Assembly: GCA_047495785.1 (NCBI GenBank)
Contig: JBLDXI010000032.1
Span: 3,472,001-3,536,000 of the forward strand
Origin: Lepidodermella squamata
Taxonomy: Eukaryota; Gastrotricha
Length of the DNA stretch: 64,000 nt
Reading direction: 5' to 3'
The position numbers and the translations under genes were made by a program. Positions 1 to 11,637 of the stretch are shown one piece after another (position 1 is the first letter of the stretch; every line of letters starts with the position of its first letter). The notes under the pieces are model-generated. The model saw nothing but the letters and a program-made list of their open reading frames with translations. It was not told the origin of the DNA and did not search any database.

Positions 1-3000
1 GTTCGCCTGATTCTAATAAGCTGTTTCTTCACGGTGGCTTTTCGTTGAAGCCGTCGCTTCGAATAGTGCCAAATCCTTATGTTTACATGTTCGATCTCAC
101 GAAGAGGAAATGGTCCATTTTGTTGGCTACAGAGCCTCGGTATTTTCACTCGACGGCTCTTGTGCCGGCAAGATATAAAAACAGCGAGGAGGTGGCAAGT
201 TATACTGGGGCGATGGCGTTGATAGGCGGTCGTATGAGTTCAGTTGACGTTTTGATGATTGACACTCGTTGCGGGGCTATTATTCCAGCCGATGGTGGCT
301 CGAACTCTACATTAGGCATGGGCCTAGCCACCGCTGTTGCTCCGCTGCGGTCTGAGCCGTTTTTTCGAATTCTCAGCAGTGGAGGAATCTATAACGCAAC
401 TTTCGTTTCTCCAGCGGAGCCTCGAGACTTAAAAGTAAAACTGCCCTCTGTTCCTCGACAATGTCAGAGCAACTCAGGCCAGTCTAGATCGCAAGATAGC
501 TACTGGCGGTGCGGACTAGCTCTAAACCCGGCTGTTATGTTCCAAAGCAATTCCTCTCGATATTATTTCGATGTCTACGTGCCAACCGGTGATGAACTGG
601 CGACGTTTGTAAACGTCGATAATCTAGCGAACATTCTACTACCATTGACCTCAAAATCTGTCGAATGGGTCGTCCAGTGTCGAGGCTGGATGCGACTTCA
701 ATCCGTTGACGGCATGACCATCGGCGCTAGCAGCTCAACAGCAGCCACTTCAAGCACAACGACCGGCAAAACTGATTTAAACTTCGGATTTGCTGCGTAC
801 CTTTTCATCGATGGAAATTTAATCAGCGGCTACCAGCCACTTGAAGGGGTGCCGCCGCCTTCGCTACCCCTGCTCGACCCGCTTGATCCATCTCGCCGGG
901 TAAGAGCCGAGTCGGGAATTTTCGATGTCATGATTTTTCTCAATGGCTATGGACCTATCGTTCCAAGTGGGTCTAACATTCAATTGCGATCAAAGGTCAG
1001 TCCAATAATATAATTTAAGGTGGATTTTATTGTGATTTTGATTTAGGGCGGTGCGACGCTTTTGACCCCGAGAGATCCTCCGCCGACTGTTGCTGAATTA
1101 GCTTGCCTATCACCGACATCCCAATACAGTTGCGTAACTTGCCTCCTGAATTCAGCTTGTCTCTGGATACCCGGCTCACCCGGGCAATGCGTAGTTCGCC
1201 GCTCATCCGACCCGTCTAACCCAGACGCGGGCGATGACGAAAATGCTGTTGAGGTGATCCGCGAGCCTGGCGCTTGTCCTTCCTGCTTTCAGCACTCAGT
1301 CTCATGCCGCGACTGCACCTTCTCGTCCGAGTCTTGCACATGGCTGCCCGGCCTCGATATTTGCGCCTCGCCGCTAGTTACATTCGACCTACCCGAGGCA
1401 ACTCGCACTTGCCCAATGCCGTGTTTGAGCCGCAAAACCTGCGAGCAATGCACAAGCTCCCTCGAAGATGACCTGCAGTGTTTGTGGAGCGCTGAGCGAT
1501 CACTCTGCGTCGATCTGTGGATGGCTGAGGCTGGTCTTCCGCTGGCGATGGGTTGTACACGTGGCTGTCCATCATCCGCGGCTGCGATTTCAACAACGCC
1601 GTCGCTTCCGGCCACGACTACACTCTGCTCGGATGATAACAGGTGAGAAGAAGAAGAACGCGCTTTTACAGAGAGCAGGATTTCACGTAATTAGCCTACA
1701 TGCGATTAATCACATATGACACAGACTGAAAAATCGATTTTAGCGGGGTGTGTTTTTTCGCCAATCTCAAGTATCATGTTACGTTCAGGTGTTTTTTCAT
1801 GATGCCTCCGAGCAGAATATTTTCTTATAGCATTAGAGGAATGACGCGAGGATGAAGTTGCCAAATTTTCGATTAATTTTCCTTTTTTCATGTCTCTTTC
1901 ATCGCAGCTGGTGTGGAAAGCCGAGCGACTTTTGCGTGAGAATGATGACGGCGGGTATGTTAGGCACCACTACAACAACTACGGCGCCAACGAACCCGGT
2001 CGACGCTTTCCCGTTCATGCGTGACGATTACGTACAACCACCAACCCCGAAACCGACAAATTTCACCTTTTCAATGGACCTACCAGTCCCTATTGATTTG
2101 AACATCGATCCGCGGCTTCTGCTGCTCAGTGAGTTCAATTTGACCATGGAAACGATATGTTCCGGTCACGGGCGTTGCGTGCCACCAGGTCGTTGCGCTT
2201 GCGACCAGTTTTGGCTCGGAGACTGGTGCGAAAAGGAGTGTCGATGTTACGGAGATGGGAAGTGCCTCGACGCAGCCCGGCCTGATGTTTGCACCTGCCC
2301 ACCCGGGGCGATGGGCACATCATGTGAGCGATGTCAACCTGGCTTCACCGGGAACCCGAAAAACGGGGTGCCATGCCGCTCTTGCCGCCAGGCTTGCAAC
2401 AACAACGCGGAGATTTGCGTGAGCCGTCGCGCAATTACCGATCAAAACGTCTCAGATTTCGCAGGTCTTGACTGGCGGAATTTTCCGATTGCCGAGCAAG
2501 ATTCAGACATCATGTGCTTGAATTGCCGTGGCGATACTGCTGGTAATACCTGTCAGTCGTGCGCTGTAGGATTTTTCCGACCGATGTTTCCGATCGCGCG
2601 CAGTTTTGAAAGTCCTTTCCGCTGTCAACCGTGCCAATGCAACGATCACGGCTCGATTTGCAGCGAAAACGGCGGCGGTAATTGCCAATGCGAGGACAAC
2701 ACTCGCACCACGTCGCAAACCTCGCCGATGATGGCTGGGTGTAATTCCTGCTCGCCACCCTTTGTCGGCGATCCTAGGAACGGCCGGCCGTGTTACCTGC
2801 CGGTTAGTCAGAGTCAAATGTTGTGTCTGCTTCAGGATGGCATGCCGAGCATGACGGCGCGGTTGGTTGCTGCGACTAATGCGAGTGATTTGTCTAACTT
2901 GTGCCGCTATTCGCGTGATTCGGTCATGTTGCCGTCGACTAGCATGCACCTCGCCTCGCAGATTCCATTAGCTAACGAGCTGCGCATTTTCGTTGGCATC

Positions 3001-6000
3001 ATCAGCGGACAAGTCGATTTAGGTAAGAACCCTCATCGTGTTTCGATTAAAAAAATTCGACTGATTGAAATTTTATGAATCAGTCATGGAAATGATAGTG
3101 TGAAGATCAAGCCTTATCGAAAAAAATGGTTTTTTTTGCGGGAAATTTGAAAAAATTGTTTATCGTCACTGAACCAGTTATTGTAGGAGATTTCAAATTT
3201 TCAGATTTTTGACCCATAAAATGCTTCTATCCCACGTGAAATAACGAAAACAGTGTCTCCCCGATAAGTAGCCGTTTCGGGTTGATGGGGAGACGCTAGC
3301 CTAATTTTTCGAATTTAGCAAAATTCAGCAAAATTCCTCATCTCAGCACATCCCATAATTATAATCGACGGAATGTATGATGGTGACATTACAATTTTCT
3401 ATGAAGTGGATTCGAGCGTGATTCGAAATCAATATTGTAGAATGCGGAATTCTTGGAATTTGTGTTTTTCCGTTAGTAACTTCGAAATCGAAGTTTTTCT
3501 GCCACCAAATTGAATCTGAGCATCGTTTTGATAATAGTTCATAGGATCTGGAAATCTAACAATGTCAAAAATTTTCCCCCAATTTTTGACGGTCATTATT
3601 TATTCCTATTATTAAGAATTTTCGAAGAAGTGGATCGGTTGATCTTTAATTTTTCTTACCCCAGTTTTTTGCAGGACATCGCAAACACGTTACCTAGGTG
3701 TCAGGAACCTTTGTTGATTAGCCTTATCTTCGTCATAGCGTTTCCTTAATACGTGAATACTTAGTCTAGTAATATTTCCGTAAAGACAGCAACGACGTAG
3801 TTCTTGATGAATCATTGGGTATAGTGATCGAGGCTATTTTAGACCTTGAAAACAATTCTCTCTTTGAGCATAATGATAATTTTGATCCAAGTTTTGTTTT
3901 TATTCATCGTAATTCCTGAACTCATCAAGTAATTCATAATCCTTCCAACAATTGGACAATTTCGGAGAAAACAACAATCGGAATGGGGTCAAAAGTCTAG
4001 AATGAAATTAATTTAATGGAGGTACAATTTCTTAGCTATAATAGCTTCGATCCCATTAATCGAACTAAACTATTCGGAAATGATTGTTTGAAATTTGTAT
4101 TTATTTTCTATTTTCTCCAGTGATGACATTGAGCGTCACCACTCTCCGCCCGCCTCCTAGAAACAACGCAAGCCGCTCTGCATCGAGCCTCACACGCCGT
4201 GCCCGGGCGACTGTAAGCGGTAACAACCGAGTCGTCGCCAACAGCGGCTCGACCTACGACAACATTCTCGAAGTTCAGCCCGTGCAAAACGCACCGCGCG
4301 ACCCGAAAGGCGACTCGGTCATCTACGTGAGCCGATCTCAACTCGCCTACACGCCTATTGCAGTTCGAGGCGTCAGCGGGCGCGTGACAATTGTCGTATC
4401 ACCGCCGACTGATCGCATGAGACACGGCGACGATTCAGACGACGGCGACAACAGCCAACAAACTAATAACCAACAAGCGATTATTTTCTATCTTAGGATA
4501 ACAGCTATTTCGCAAGCGACTCTTCGAGCGAGATCTATCAATGAGGATGCGTATTACACGTTCAATTCCTCAGATCAGGCTGGTCAAACCATCGGCGGTG
4601 TGGTTGTTTTCCGCCAAGATCAAGTTCAAATCGATGTTTTCGTATTTTTCTCAGTGTATGTTAATAATTTGAATTTTTTTAAGGGGGAATTTTTATTGTT
4701 TATTTGCAGATTTTTGGCGTTGTTTGTGTTGTTACTTCTCGGTTTGCTGCTAGTCATAAGATTTCACGCTGTTCTCACCGAACGCCGGCGACTTCGAGCC
4801 CGCCAACAAAGGAAACGGGCCATGATTAAGCGTCCCTTCGGGTGTAGTTGGCCGCGGTTCGATCTGCCCCTCCTCCTTCACCCGGTCACAAAGGCGCCGA
4901 TGAAAGTCACCGACTTATTCCTACCGCCAGTCGGAACTGACGCAACGCCTCGAACAATCAACGTGCAGAAGGGCAAGGAGCAGAAAGAGCCGGAGAAAAT
5001 GGCGAATAAAACCGCAACTGTCGTCCTGCTCCAGCCTACAGCGAATCAAAAGGCGGCGATCACCACAGTTTTGATTCGACTGCCTGTTGCTAGGCCGGTT
5101 ATGAGGCAAATGTCGACGTTGAGCGGGTTCGACGTGAATGAACAAACCGCGATTGTCACCTCAGTCCCACCGCCGCCTATGGCGTTCGGCACTTTGATCA
5201 TGAAAGTCGTAGTTCAGGAGCAGAAGAAAGGCCCGTTGGGTCACCGCAAGTCGCGCATTGTCTCGCCGGTGAAGCCCGGCCGGCAGCCGTTGTTTGAGCG
5301 CGACCCAACTGATGAGTTGATAATAGGCGGCCCGTACCCGCTAGTCACCCCGTCGCCGGTCAATTACAACCCGGCGGCGATCGGCTCAGCGACTACGGCA
5401 TCGGTGAGGCAAAACACGCGGTCATCAGTCCGACTCAACACGCCGTCGTCAATGACGTTGCCCCCTACCCCAGACACGGTGGTTTCGTCACGTGACGGCG
5501 GGGATGATCTCGAGGATTTGATTGATGATATCCTAGGCGATTCTAACCCGCCTAGCGCTAGGCATACTACAACTGCTCGACCACGAGGGTACCACCGAAG
5601 GGGTGCGCAGCATGGCGGCAGGGCTAGGCCGATGGCGGCTACGAATAGAATCGCGCAACCGGCGATCGTTGGCCGCCGGTTCAGTTTCGACCCGTCAACG
5701 CCCGTCCCTCGGGTTGCCATACACGGGCCCGAGGCATCGGTCCCTGAGCCGCCACCCCCTCAACCCCCTGTTCAAGCGAAATTAGTCGCTACAGTGTCAG
5801 TTCCTATGGCTAAAGTCGCCCCGGTCCCATCGACGAGCCAAAGTACGTCGAAAGTCGTCCCAGTCAGCAATCAGCTGCCGCATGTTAGCTCGAAAATCGC
5901 CCCAGCACCTGCGCCAGCGACAAATCTAGCTCTGAAGCCGTTGCAGCTCGAGCGTGATAACTCAGCGTCTGATATCAGCTTCAGCGGCGCAACTCCGGTA

Positions 6001-6264
6001 TCAACGGCTCGCAGCGAGGATGTCTTGATTCCTGAGCTGCCCGATACGCGGAATGCGCGGCAAAATCGCATGAGTTCGTTCTTATCGCGAGCTCGGGGCG
6101 GCATTTTAGCGGCTGCGTTTGCGAACCGCCCGCCGTTGCCGCCGAATGGGCGTCAGAAAACAGCGCTAACACGGCGCTCGTCTGTCCCGTCGGCTCAGCA
6201 ACGGGGTCAGCACTCGATTCATGCGCCGAATTCAGTTCACAGCGAGGAGGATTCTGCAATTTAA
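1..6264 (+). CDS. MEGF8: MEGF8/attractin-family receptor, 3' part (partial at left edge)
   Basis: Single-pass receptor of the MEGF8/attractin family; family members act in ciliary/Hedgehog signalling and ubiquitination. Exons read: <3-995, 1047-1642, 1908-3022, 4121-4655, 4710-6264, together about 1597 residues in one frame. In order I see the end of a kelch propeller (KLFLHGG near base 20), a non-repeat segment, Cys-rich PSI/plexin-type repeats (1080-1640), an EGF module (CSGHGRC, near 2160), laminin-type EGF repeats (2240-2810), a juxtamembrane domain, a transmembrane helix starting near 4712, then a basic stop-transfer run and the RPF motif typical of this family. The tail is about 500 residues, Pro/Ser-rich, much longer than in the vertebrate proteins. 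No C-type lectin domain is seen between the kelch and PSI parts, which favours MEGF8 over attractin. The upstream half lies outside the window. Confidence 0.72.
3023..4120 (+). other. large intron of the MEGF8-like gene
   Basis: Intron of 1098 nt with donor GGTAAGAA and acceptor TTTTCTCCAG, by far the longest in this gene. It is AT-rich and holds a 79-codon chance frame (3510-3749) with no family resemblance. Skipping it joins the extracellular juxtamembrane domain in frame. No repeat or RNA gene was recognised in it. Confidence 0.6.
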
Positions 6265-7005
6265 CGCTAATTAAAATCTAGTCATTTCTACAACTCGTAT
6301 TTTTTATATAAAATCTGCTTTTTCAATCTGCTGTAATTTTCTGAATATATAACGTAAATTCTTTCGTCTTTCTTTTCGAGAACAAAAAGTTGTAAAAACC
6401 TAGAAAATTCTCTATTTTTTTCGATAATGATCGAGTTACAGATAATATTTTCCCCTGATATTATATATTTCTATTATTTTTATTTCGTTTGGCAATGCGA
6501 GGAAATAAAAAAAGCATGCAATTAAGGTGTGTTTGTTTTTTATGACGACTACCGCTTTCGCGTTTTTTCGACTTCCAGAGGAAATTGCGGGCCTTGGAAA
6601 AAACGCAATGCATAATGCATGGTGAAGTGATTTCGATAAATTGACATCATCAAGCGGGCGCATAGTTACGCAGAGAAGTGACTGCAATTTAGAGCTATAT
6701 AGTCACTCTGAATGGATTTGGCATGCTTTCACATAAAAATTGCCGCTTTCAGCATTCAGCCGCGACTGTCGAGTGAAAAAAACCATCAAAAGCCGTCCGG
6801 CATTCTTTGTTTAATTTATGGTTAAATATTTACAGTTTTTTAGGCGATATCATGTGAGATATATATCATACGCATAGAGACATTATTTCAAGTTTTTTCA
6901 ATCCGGTGCATTAAATCCACGCGGCTGCTATGGGTGACTTCTTGCCGTTTGGTCATCATCAGTGACGAACCATTTATATTCGCGATCATTTACTGCAGTA
7001 ATTAA
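6265..7005. other. intergenic, MEGF8-like 3' flank to cluster start
   Basis: AT-rich spacer of 741 nt holding the 3' untranslated region of the receptor gene and the promoter side of the first cluster gene. No conserved coding frame, RNA gene or repeat was recognised. Confidence 0.5.
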
Positions 7006-7674
7006 ATGAAGCGAGAGAAGGCTGGTGGCCGTCATCAGCAGTTTTTAGTAGCCTCTGTTAGGCAGGTAGGGCCATCGTTTTTTCTCATTACCTCGTCGAG
7101 TAATCGACAAAAACAGCTTTTAAAACCTAACATTACCACGCAGAAACAACAACAACAACAACAACAACATGCAGTAAGCATGCCATCGCACGGTTTGCCT
7201 CGCCTGGCGCCAATTATCGAATCAGGCGAGGATGAAAACAACGACGATTATTACTACGACCAAGTAGCCGCGAAAACATCGCCTCAACGAAAAAAGCCGC
7301 TAACGGAGCGCCAAATTCAAGCGTCATTAGTCGCAGAGGAGCGGGCGCCGATTCGAGTCCATCACAGGCTAAAGGCGCCTCTGCCTAGCAGTAGCAACGA
7401 ACCAGCGGTGCGAGCGTTTTTTCCTTCTCTCAGAGTCGAGGGGCGTCATGCGAAATCGCTACCGCAACTGCCTGAACTGCCCATCAAAGGGCGATACCAG
7501 CCGGCAGTAGTCATCGCCGCGCAGAATAAGCAACCACCGCCGCACGCCAACAATTCGCCGTACGTCTTGACGGCGCCTGGGGCTACTAGCGACGTATTTT
7601 GTAGTCTCAAGCAGATAAAATGTTCGATTTACAAGCCGGGTTCGACGCGAGTCATGTCACAAGCCGAGTTGTGA
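7006..7674 (+). CDS. small basic disordered protein, TIR cluster member 1 (no TIR)
   Basis: Unrecognised 222-residue protein, single exon, ATG in a clean context. It is low-complexity and basic, with a polyglutamine run (about residues 47-54), an acidic patch (ESGEDENNDD) and many Ser-Pro/Arg-Ser sites; no fold is predicted by eye. Two short motifs recur in neighbouring genes: LPRLAPI before the acidic patch, and SLRVEGR near residue 145. AATAAA follows the stop at about 7734. It is the first of the plus-strand genes that precede the TIR-domain genes. Function unknown; a scaffold or regulated adaptor is only a guess from composition. Confidence 0.6.
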   Translation: MKREKAGGRHQQFLVASVRQVGPSFFLITSSSNRQKQLLKPNITTQKQQQQQQQHAVSMPSHGLPRLAPIIESGEDENNDDYYYDQVAAKTSPQRKKPLTERQIQASLVAEERAPIRVHHRLKAPLPSSSNEPAVRAFFPSLRVEGRHAKSLPQLPELPIKGRYQPAVVIAAQNKQPPPHANNSPYVLTAPGATSDVFCSLKQIKCSIYKPGSTRVMSQAEL

Positions 7675-7872
7675 AATAATAATTATTGTAATATTCATTT
7701 TTCTACGTCGTCGTGTTGCTTATATAAAAAATGAATAAAAGGCACAGGTATTGCGCGTTAAATGTCGACTTTTTCACCCGCAGCACCAATCTCTAGGGTA
7801 CTACAGCGATTTATTATCGATTTGACGCGCTGCGGTGATAGCTGAGAATTTCACGCCATTTTTCTTTTATTT

Positions 7873-7880
7873 TATATAAA
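7873..7880 (+). promoter_or_regulatory. TATA box of the 7902 gene
   Basis: TATATAAA lies 22 nt before the ATG at 7902, after a T-rich tract. If it is used, the 5' leader would be extremely short or the start lies further downstream. Confidence 0.35.
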
Positions 7881-7901
7881 CTCGTATATTGTTCATAACT
7901 C

Positions 7902-8708
7902 ATGGATCGTCCATTGAGCGGAAAATTAGGCAGTAAAATTCCAGTTCTTACAGGTCCGTGGAATGGTGGGTCCTACTCGACGCCACTTCAACTGCTTGAA
8001 AATCGCCCTAAATCTGAGCGCCAGTCTCGAAAGGTGATGGTTCTAGCTTTGTCATCGCTCGAACACGGCTCAAAAATTCAGCGGCCTGTTTCAGGCGTCA
8101 AAGCGACAACTTCAGCTGCGGTTAGACGGCGCCGGTCTATGAGCTTACAACAGTTGGCACCGATTGATGAAGAGCCGTCGCGACAACAACCATCACCGCA
8201 GGTTTTTAGCGAACGTAGCGAGAAGATTGTTCAACAACAAATCAGAGCAGCAAGTCCACGCTGGTTGGAATTGCGACCTCGAGGCAGTGCTCATCCTGAA
8301 TACGTCGAACCAATCAGCGAGGAAGACCAGCGTAATTTCGAGCAGTATTTCCCGAAGGTCCGAACACCTCGCAACTGCAATTCGGCAAACGCGGCCAACC
8401 TCGCAGGGCGTTATGGCGTCCGGGTGGCGACTGATGCGCCGATGAACCTCGCTAATCTTCGAATCGAAGGTCGTAGCAGTATTAATAGCATCCCAGCGCC
8501 GAAAGCTTCGTTCTACCATGCTTATCCCCCACCGCCGACCCCAAGTAACGAATTTGGCAGTATTGTATCGCTGCGGTCAAGTGCCGTCGAAACGCCTCGA
8601 TTAACCGGGCGCCATCTTGAAGAGATTTTCAACTCAACCGCGCCATTGAATCAGAAGCATGCACAAAGACAAGGCCTTTCATCTGCGGGATATTCATGGG
8701 CGAAATAA
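7902..8708 (+). CDS. small basic disordered protein, TIR cluster member 2 (no TIR)
   Basis: Unrecognised 268-residue single-exon protein. It is rich in Arg, Ser and Pro, with an Arg-rich phospho-type site (RRRRSMS, near residue 76) directly followed by QLAPIDEE, which matches LAPI in the preceding gene. A second shared motif, NLRIEGR, lies near residue 185. A short proline run (YPPPPTP) sits near residue 208. There is no transmembrane segment or signal peptide. AATAAA follows about 20 nt after the stop. It is co-oriented with the flanking cluster genes and probably an old tandem relative of the 7006 gene. Function unknown. Confidence 0.6.
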   Translation: MDRPLSGKLGSKIPVLTGPWNGGSYSTPLQLLENRPKSERQSRKVMVLALSSLEHGSKIQRPVSGVKATTSAAVRRRRSMSLQQLAPIDEEPSRQQPSPQVFSERSEKIVQQQIRAASPRWLELRPRGSAHPEYVEPISEEDQRNFEQYFPKVRTPRNCNSANAANLAGRYGVRVATDAPMNLANLRIEGRSSINSIPAPKASFYHAYPPPPTPSNEFGSIVSLRSSAVETPRLTGRHLEEIFNSTAPLNQKHAQRQGLSSAGYSWAK

Positions 8709-9052
8709 CCACTTGATACTTTTTTGCAATAAAAAATGAAAATTTGCCCTCAAAGTGCGTGCTGTCAGTCATTTCAGGTAGTATAATTATTCCGTGTGTC
8801 GGGTCTTTTGATGCGCTGCGTATAGTAAATATAAGGCATCAAATTAGTTTCTTGCATCGCATTGATTTGTTTTTAATGTGAATACCACATAGAATATGTG
8901 TGAAAATACGCCGAGCTCGTCGCAACCAGCCTTGGTTTCCCAGCAGAATAGTGATTGGCAGATCGGGCATGACTCCAACAGCATGCTGTGCTTATTCGAC
9001 TACAAGCGTTTAGAAAATCTATCCGCGAAACTAACAACAACAAAAGTATTTA
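8709..9052 (+). other. upstream region of the 9053 gene with an overlapping ATG frame
   Basis: 344-nt spacer. A TATA-like AAATATAAGG lies near 8827. An ATG at 8896 opens a 92-codon frame running to 9174 in another phase than the TIR gene. It may be a first coding exon spliced into that gene, for example donor near 8951 or 9008 to the acceptor at 9104, which restores frame, or a chance frame. Confidence 0.35.
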
Positions 9053-10372
9053 ATGGCCGACTCTGGGATAGTCGATTCGAGGACCTCTTCGACCACCTTC
9101 CCAGCTTCCTCGGCGACAAGCTACAGCAGCAGGATAAGATCCGAAGAAGTTCCGTCTTCCTCCGAACTAAATAGGCAAAAAACCTTCCGGAAAATTCTTC
9201 TCCCAAAACTTATTGTCGCCGAGCAATCACCTGTTTTCAGTGAATCTCGCAATCGCAAAAATGGCAAGAAAGGTAGCAAAAGTGTACCTGATAAACCTAT
9301 TTTACCCCCCGTCGACCGGACTAAAACTATCTTGATCGAACGGGATCCAACTAACAAGTTCCAGCTGCCAGAAGTTCCAGTAGCTGCTTACGAAGATCAA
9401 AGCAACGAAGACCGGTCTTGGCAATTCCTACAACGCAGGTTGGAAGATACAACTTTGCAGGAAGAATATCAAGTTGTAGATGGAAACTTGAAAAATCGTC
9501 AAAATTTGGCTGCGATGGTTGCTGAGCAACTAAACAGCGACAGGCACCCACTAGCGACAGGGACCGAAACTTACGAAAAAACCCTGGAGCAAATTCTGAA
9601 CAATGCAAAAATCGCTACTCAACTTCGAAAATTGAGGCCGATAAAGAAGGTGGAAAAGATTCGAAATACTAAGCCGATGAATGGCATATCCTCGAGCGAA
9701 AGTGGCAGCCAAGTAAACTCTGTCTTCACAACTTGGTCCAATGTTCACATAGCCGTTAATGTGACTCATAAATTCGGCAAGAAGAAGATGCAGAGAACAT
9801 CCGGCGATAACCCTGATGTCAAAAAAGACGAATTTCGGGACCCGGTCATATATCAGGCTCAACTTGTGACTATGGCTGGAGAAAAGCGAAATATCAGCGT
9901 TTTTATCAGTTGTAGCGGGCTGAAAAATCCTGCAATCGCTGACATATCGACAAATCTGCAGCAGTTTTACTACATAGAATTGAGCCGAATTCACCTGAAT
10001 GCCAAGAAACAACAGGCTTATCAAGCGGTTGACAAGCAAAAGGTATACATCATTAGCTGCTCAGTTTTATTATTTTCCAAATTTTTTTCATAGATATCGG
10101 CGTGTGACGTAGCTGTAGTCTGTTACGATGAAGAGTACGCCAATGACAACTACTGCATAGCCGAGGCTAACATGATTGCTGGCTTCAAAAAACCGATGGT
10201 ATTCGTGCAAATGCAAAGCTCAGCGAGGGCCAAAAAATGGCTCTTACTCCTCCTGAAAAGGCACAGTATATCGTATGCCTTTGTAAGATACACTGATTTA
10301 TCACCTCTTGCTGGCATCACTAAGGTTAAGGCTGCAATAGAAACGACACTTGATAAATTTTATTCTTATTGA
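9053..10372 (+). CDS. disordered protein with C-terminal TIR_2-like domain, TIR gene A
   Basis: Two exons, 9053-10042 and 10094-10372, give about 422 residues. The first 275 residues are basic, Ser-rich and probably disordered. The end is TIR-like: a first strand NISVFISCSG near residue 279, a helix ending QAVDKQK, then (after the intron) ISACDVAVVCYDEEY and AEANMIAGFKKPMVFVQ. The pattern is that of the TIR_2 family; a Glu at residue 354 sits where TIR NADases such as SARM1 keep the catalytic Glu. Strand 1 is more diverged than in the 18146 gene. The phase-0 intron is at the same place as in the two paralogues. The start is uncertain because of the overlapping ATG at 8896. Confidence 0.6.
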
Positions 10373-10479
10373 GGGTCTCGAATCAATCAACATTTAATGC
10401 TTCAAATAAACAAAGTTTATTTACGTTATAATTTTCGCACGTTTATTTTGATAAGCCTGCGAGATGTGAGACGTTCTCC

Positions 10480-11420
10480 ATGACACCATTTTCCCAACCT
10501 GTAGCAACCTTTAATATTGATTTATCTGGAAGCTTCGGGCTATCGCACGTCACGGCGTGGCGAAATCGACTCAACCACCTAAAACGTAAGTTAGACAACG
10601 CTTATATTATATTATATCACCGATCAATTGCTATCTGTCTTCTTTATCTAGCCGAGGCTATAAGCAGTACTCAGCCTGTGCACTCATTGAATAAGGCTTT
10701 AATCTAGCTTTCATGGACTACAGCGTGGAGAGAATGTTCTCAACTTCCTACTCGTATTATCCTCCTCCAGCTCAACCATTATGGATAGTAAGGAATTCAA
10801 CGACTAGTTCAGTTTGCAATACCAACGATGATGACGCCATGTCGATTTCATCGGGGTTCAGCCGGTAAGAAACCTTTCAAATTTTCACAACAATTCACCT
10901 GTTTCGATTATACAGGGCTAGTCTGAAGAGCGCCAAGTCGTCACAGCCTTTTGAATCAGTACCTCCTAGTCAAAACAGCCCGCGAAAATCGCGGTTACAA
11001 TCAGCCCCGCTTGAAGTTCTGAAATGGACCAACAAGTCGGGCGAATCGAAATACCAAAGTGTTGCTCACTTCCCCCTTATAGTCTCTAAAATGCCGTTTC
11101 TAAGCGTGGAAGGCCACTCATCCTCGGCAACATCAGCTCCCCCGTCAGTGGCGTCATCTTACAGCAGGCCTCAAACTCAGCAATCAGCTGTTACACCTCA
11201 TCCGAAATCGGCGATGTCTAGTTCGATGACATCTTTGCAAGTTGCGAAATATGAGAATAACACAGCGATGGAGCGCCTGCAAAGAGTTTCAGACATTTTA
11301 GCGAAAAATCGCGAATCTGCGCGATCGAAGAGGACGCGGCTAAATCTAGCTGGTGGGCTAACTGTCCTGTACCCATTTCCCCACAAGCAACAATTATTGA
11401 ACTATGACTACAAAATCTAA
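10480..11420 (+). CDS. small disordered Ser/Pro-rich protein, cluster member (no TIR)
   Basis: Three-exon model 10480-10585, 10708-10864, 10916-11420, giving 255 residues in one frame; the first splice (donor CGTAAGT, acceptor AATCTAG) is the weakest part, and translation could instead begin at ATG 10713. The protein is Ser/Pro/Gln-rich with aromatic patches (YSYYPPP) and no fold I recognise. FLSVEGH near the middle resembles LRVEGR and LRIEGR of the two upstream TIR-less genes. AATAAA is near 11453. Function unknown; family membership is inferred from composition, position and that motif. Confidence 0.5.
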
Positions 11421-11637
11421 CTTGCATAATATATACAGACATTTTTATCGAATAAAATGAGCTAACGGCAACGTGTGATTTTCTCGTTTAATATTCAGTG
11501 GCAGCGTTTCAACAACAATAGCATTTTTTGTGATAAAATCGATTTCCTACTCGCAGGAATCTCTTCTCGTATTATAGTCGACTTTGAACAAGAAATCCAT
11601 CACCGTTAAATCAGTTAAATCAGTTGATTTCGCATAA

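Noticed and set aside
2503-2949. 148-codon minus-strand frame opposite the EGF repeats
   Set aside because: Antisense shadow of a clearly coding exon; no domain and no own promoter.
3510-3749. 79-codon plus-strand frame inside the large MEGF8-like intron
   Set aside because: Non-ATG-conserved, hydrophobic chance frame in AT-rich intron; the flanking exons join without it.
7140-7170. CAA repeat as a microsatellite feature
   Set aside because: It is the coding polyglutamine run of the 7006 gene and is described there.
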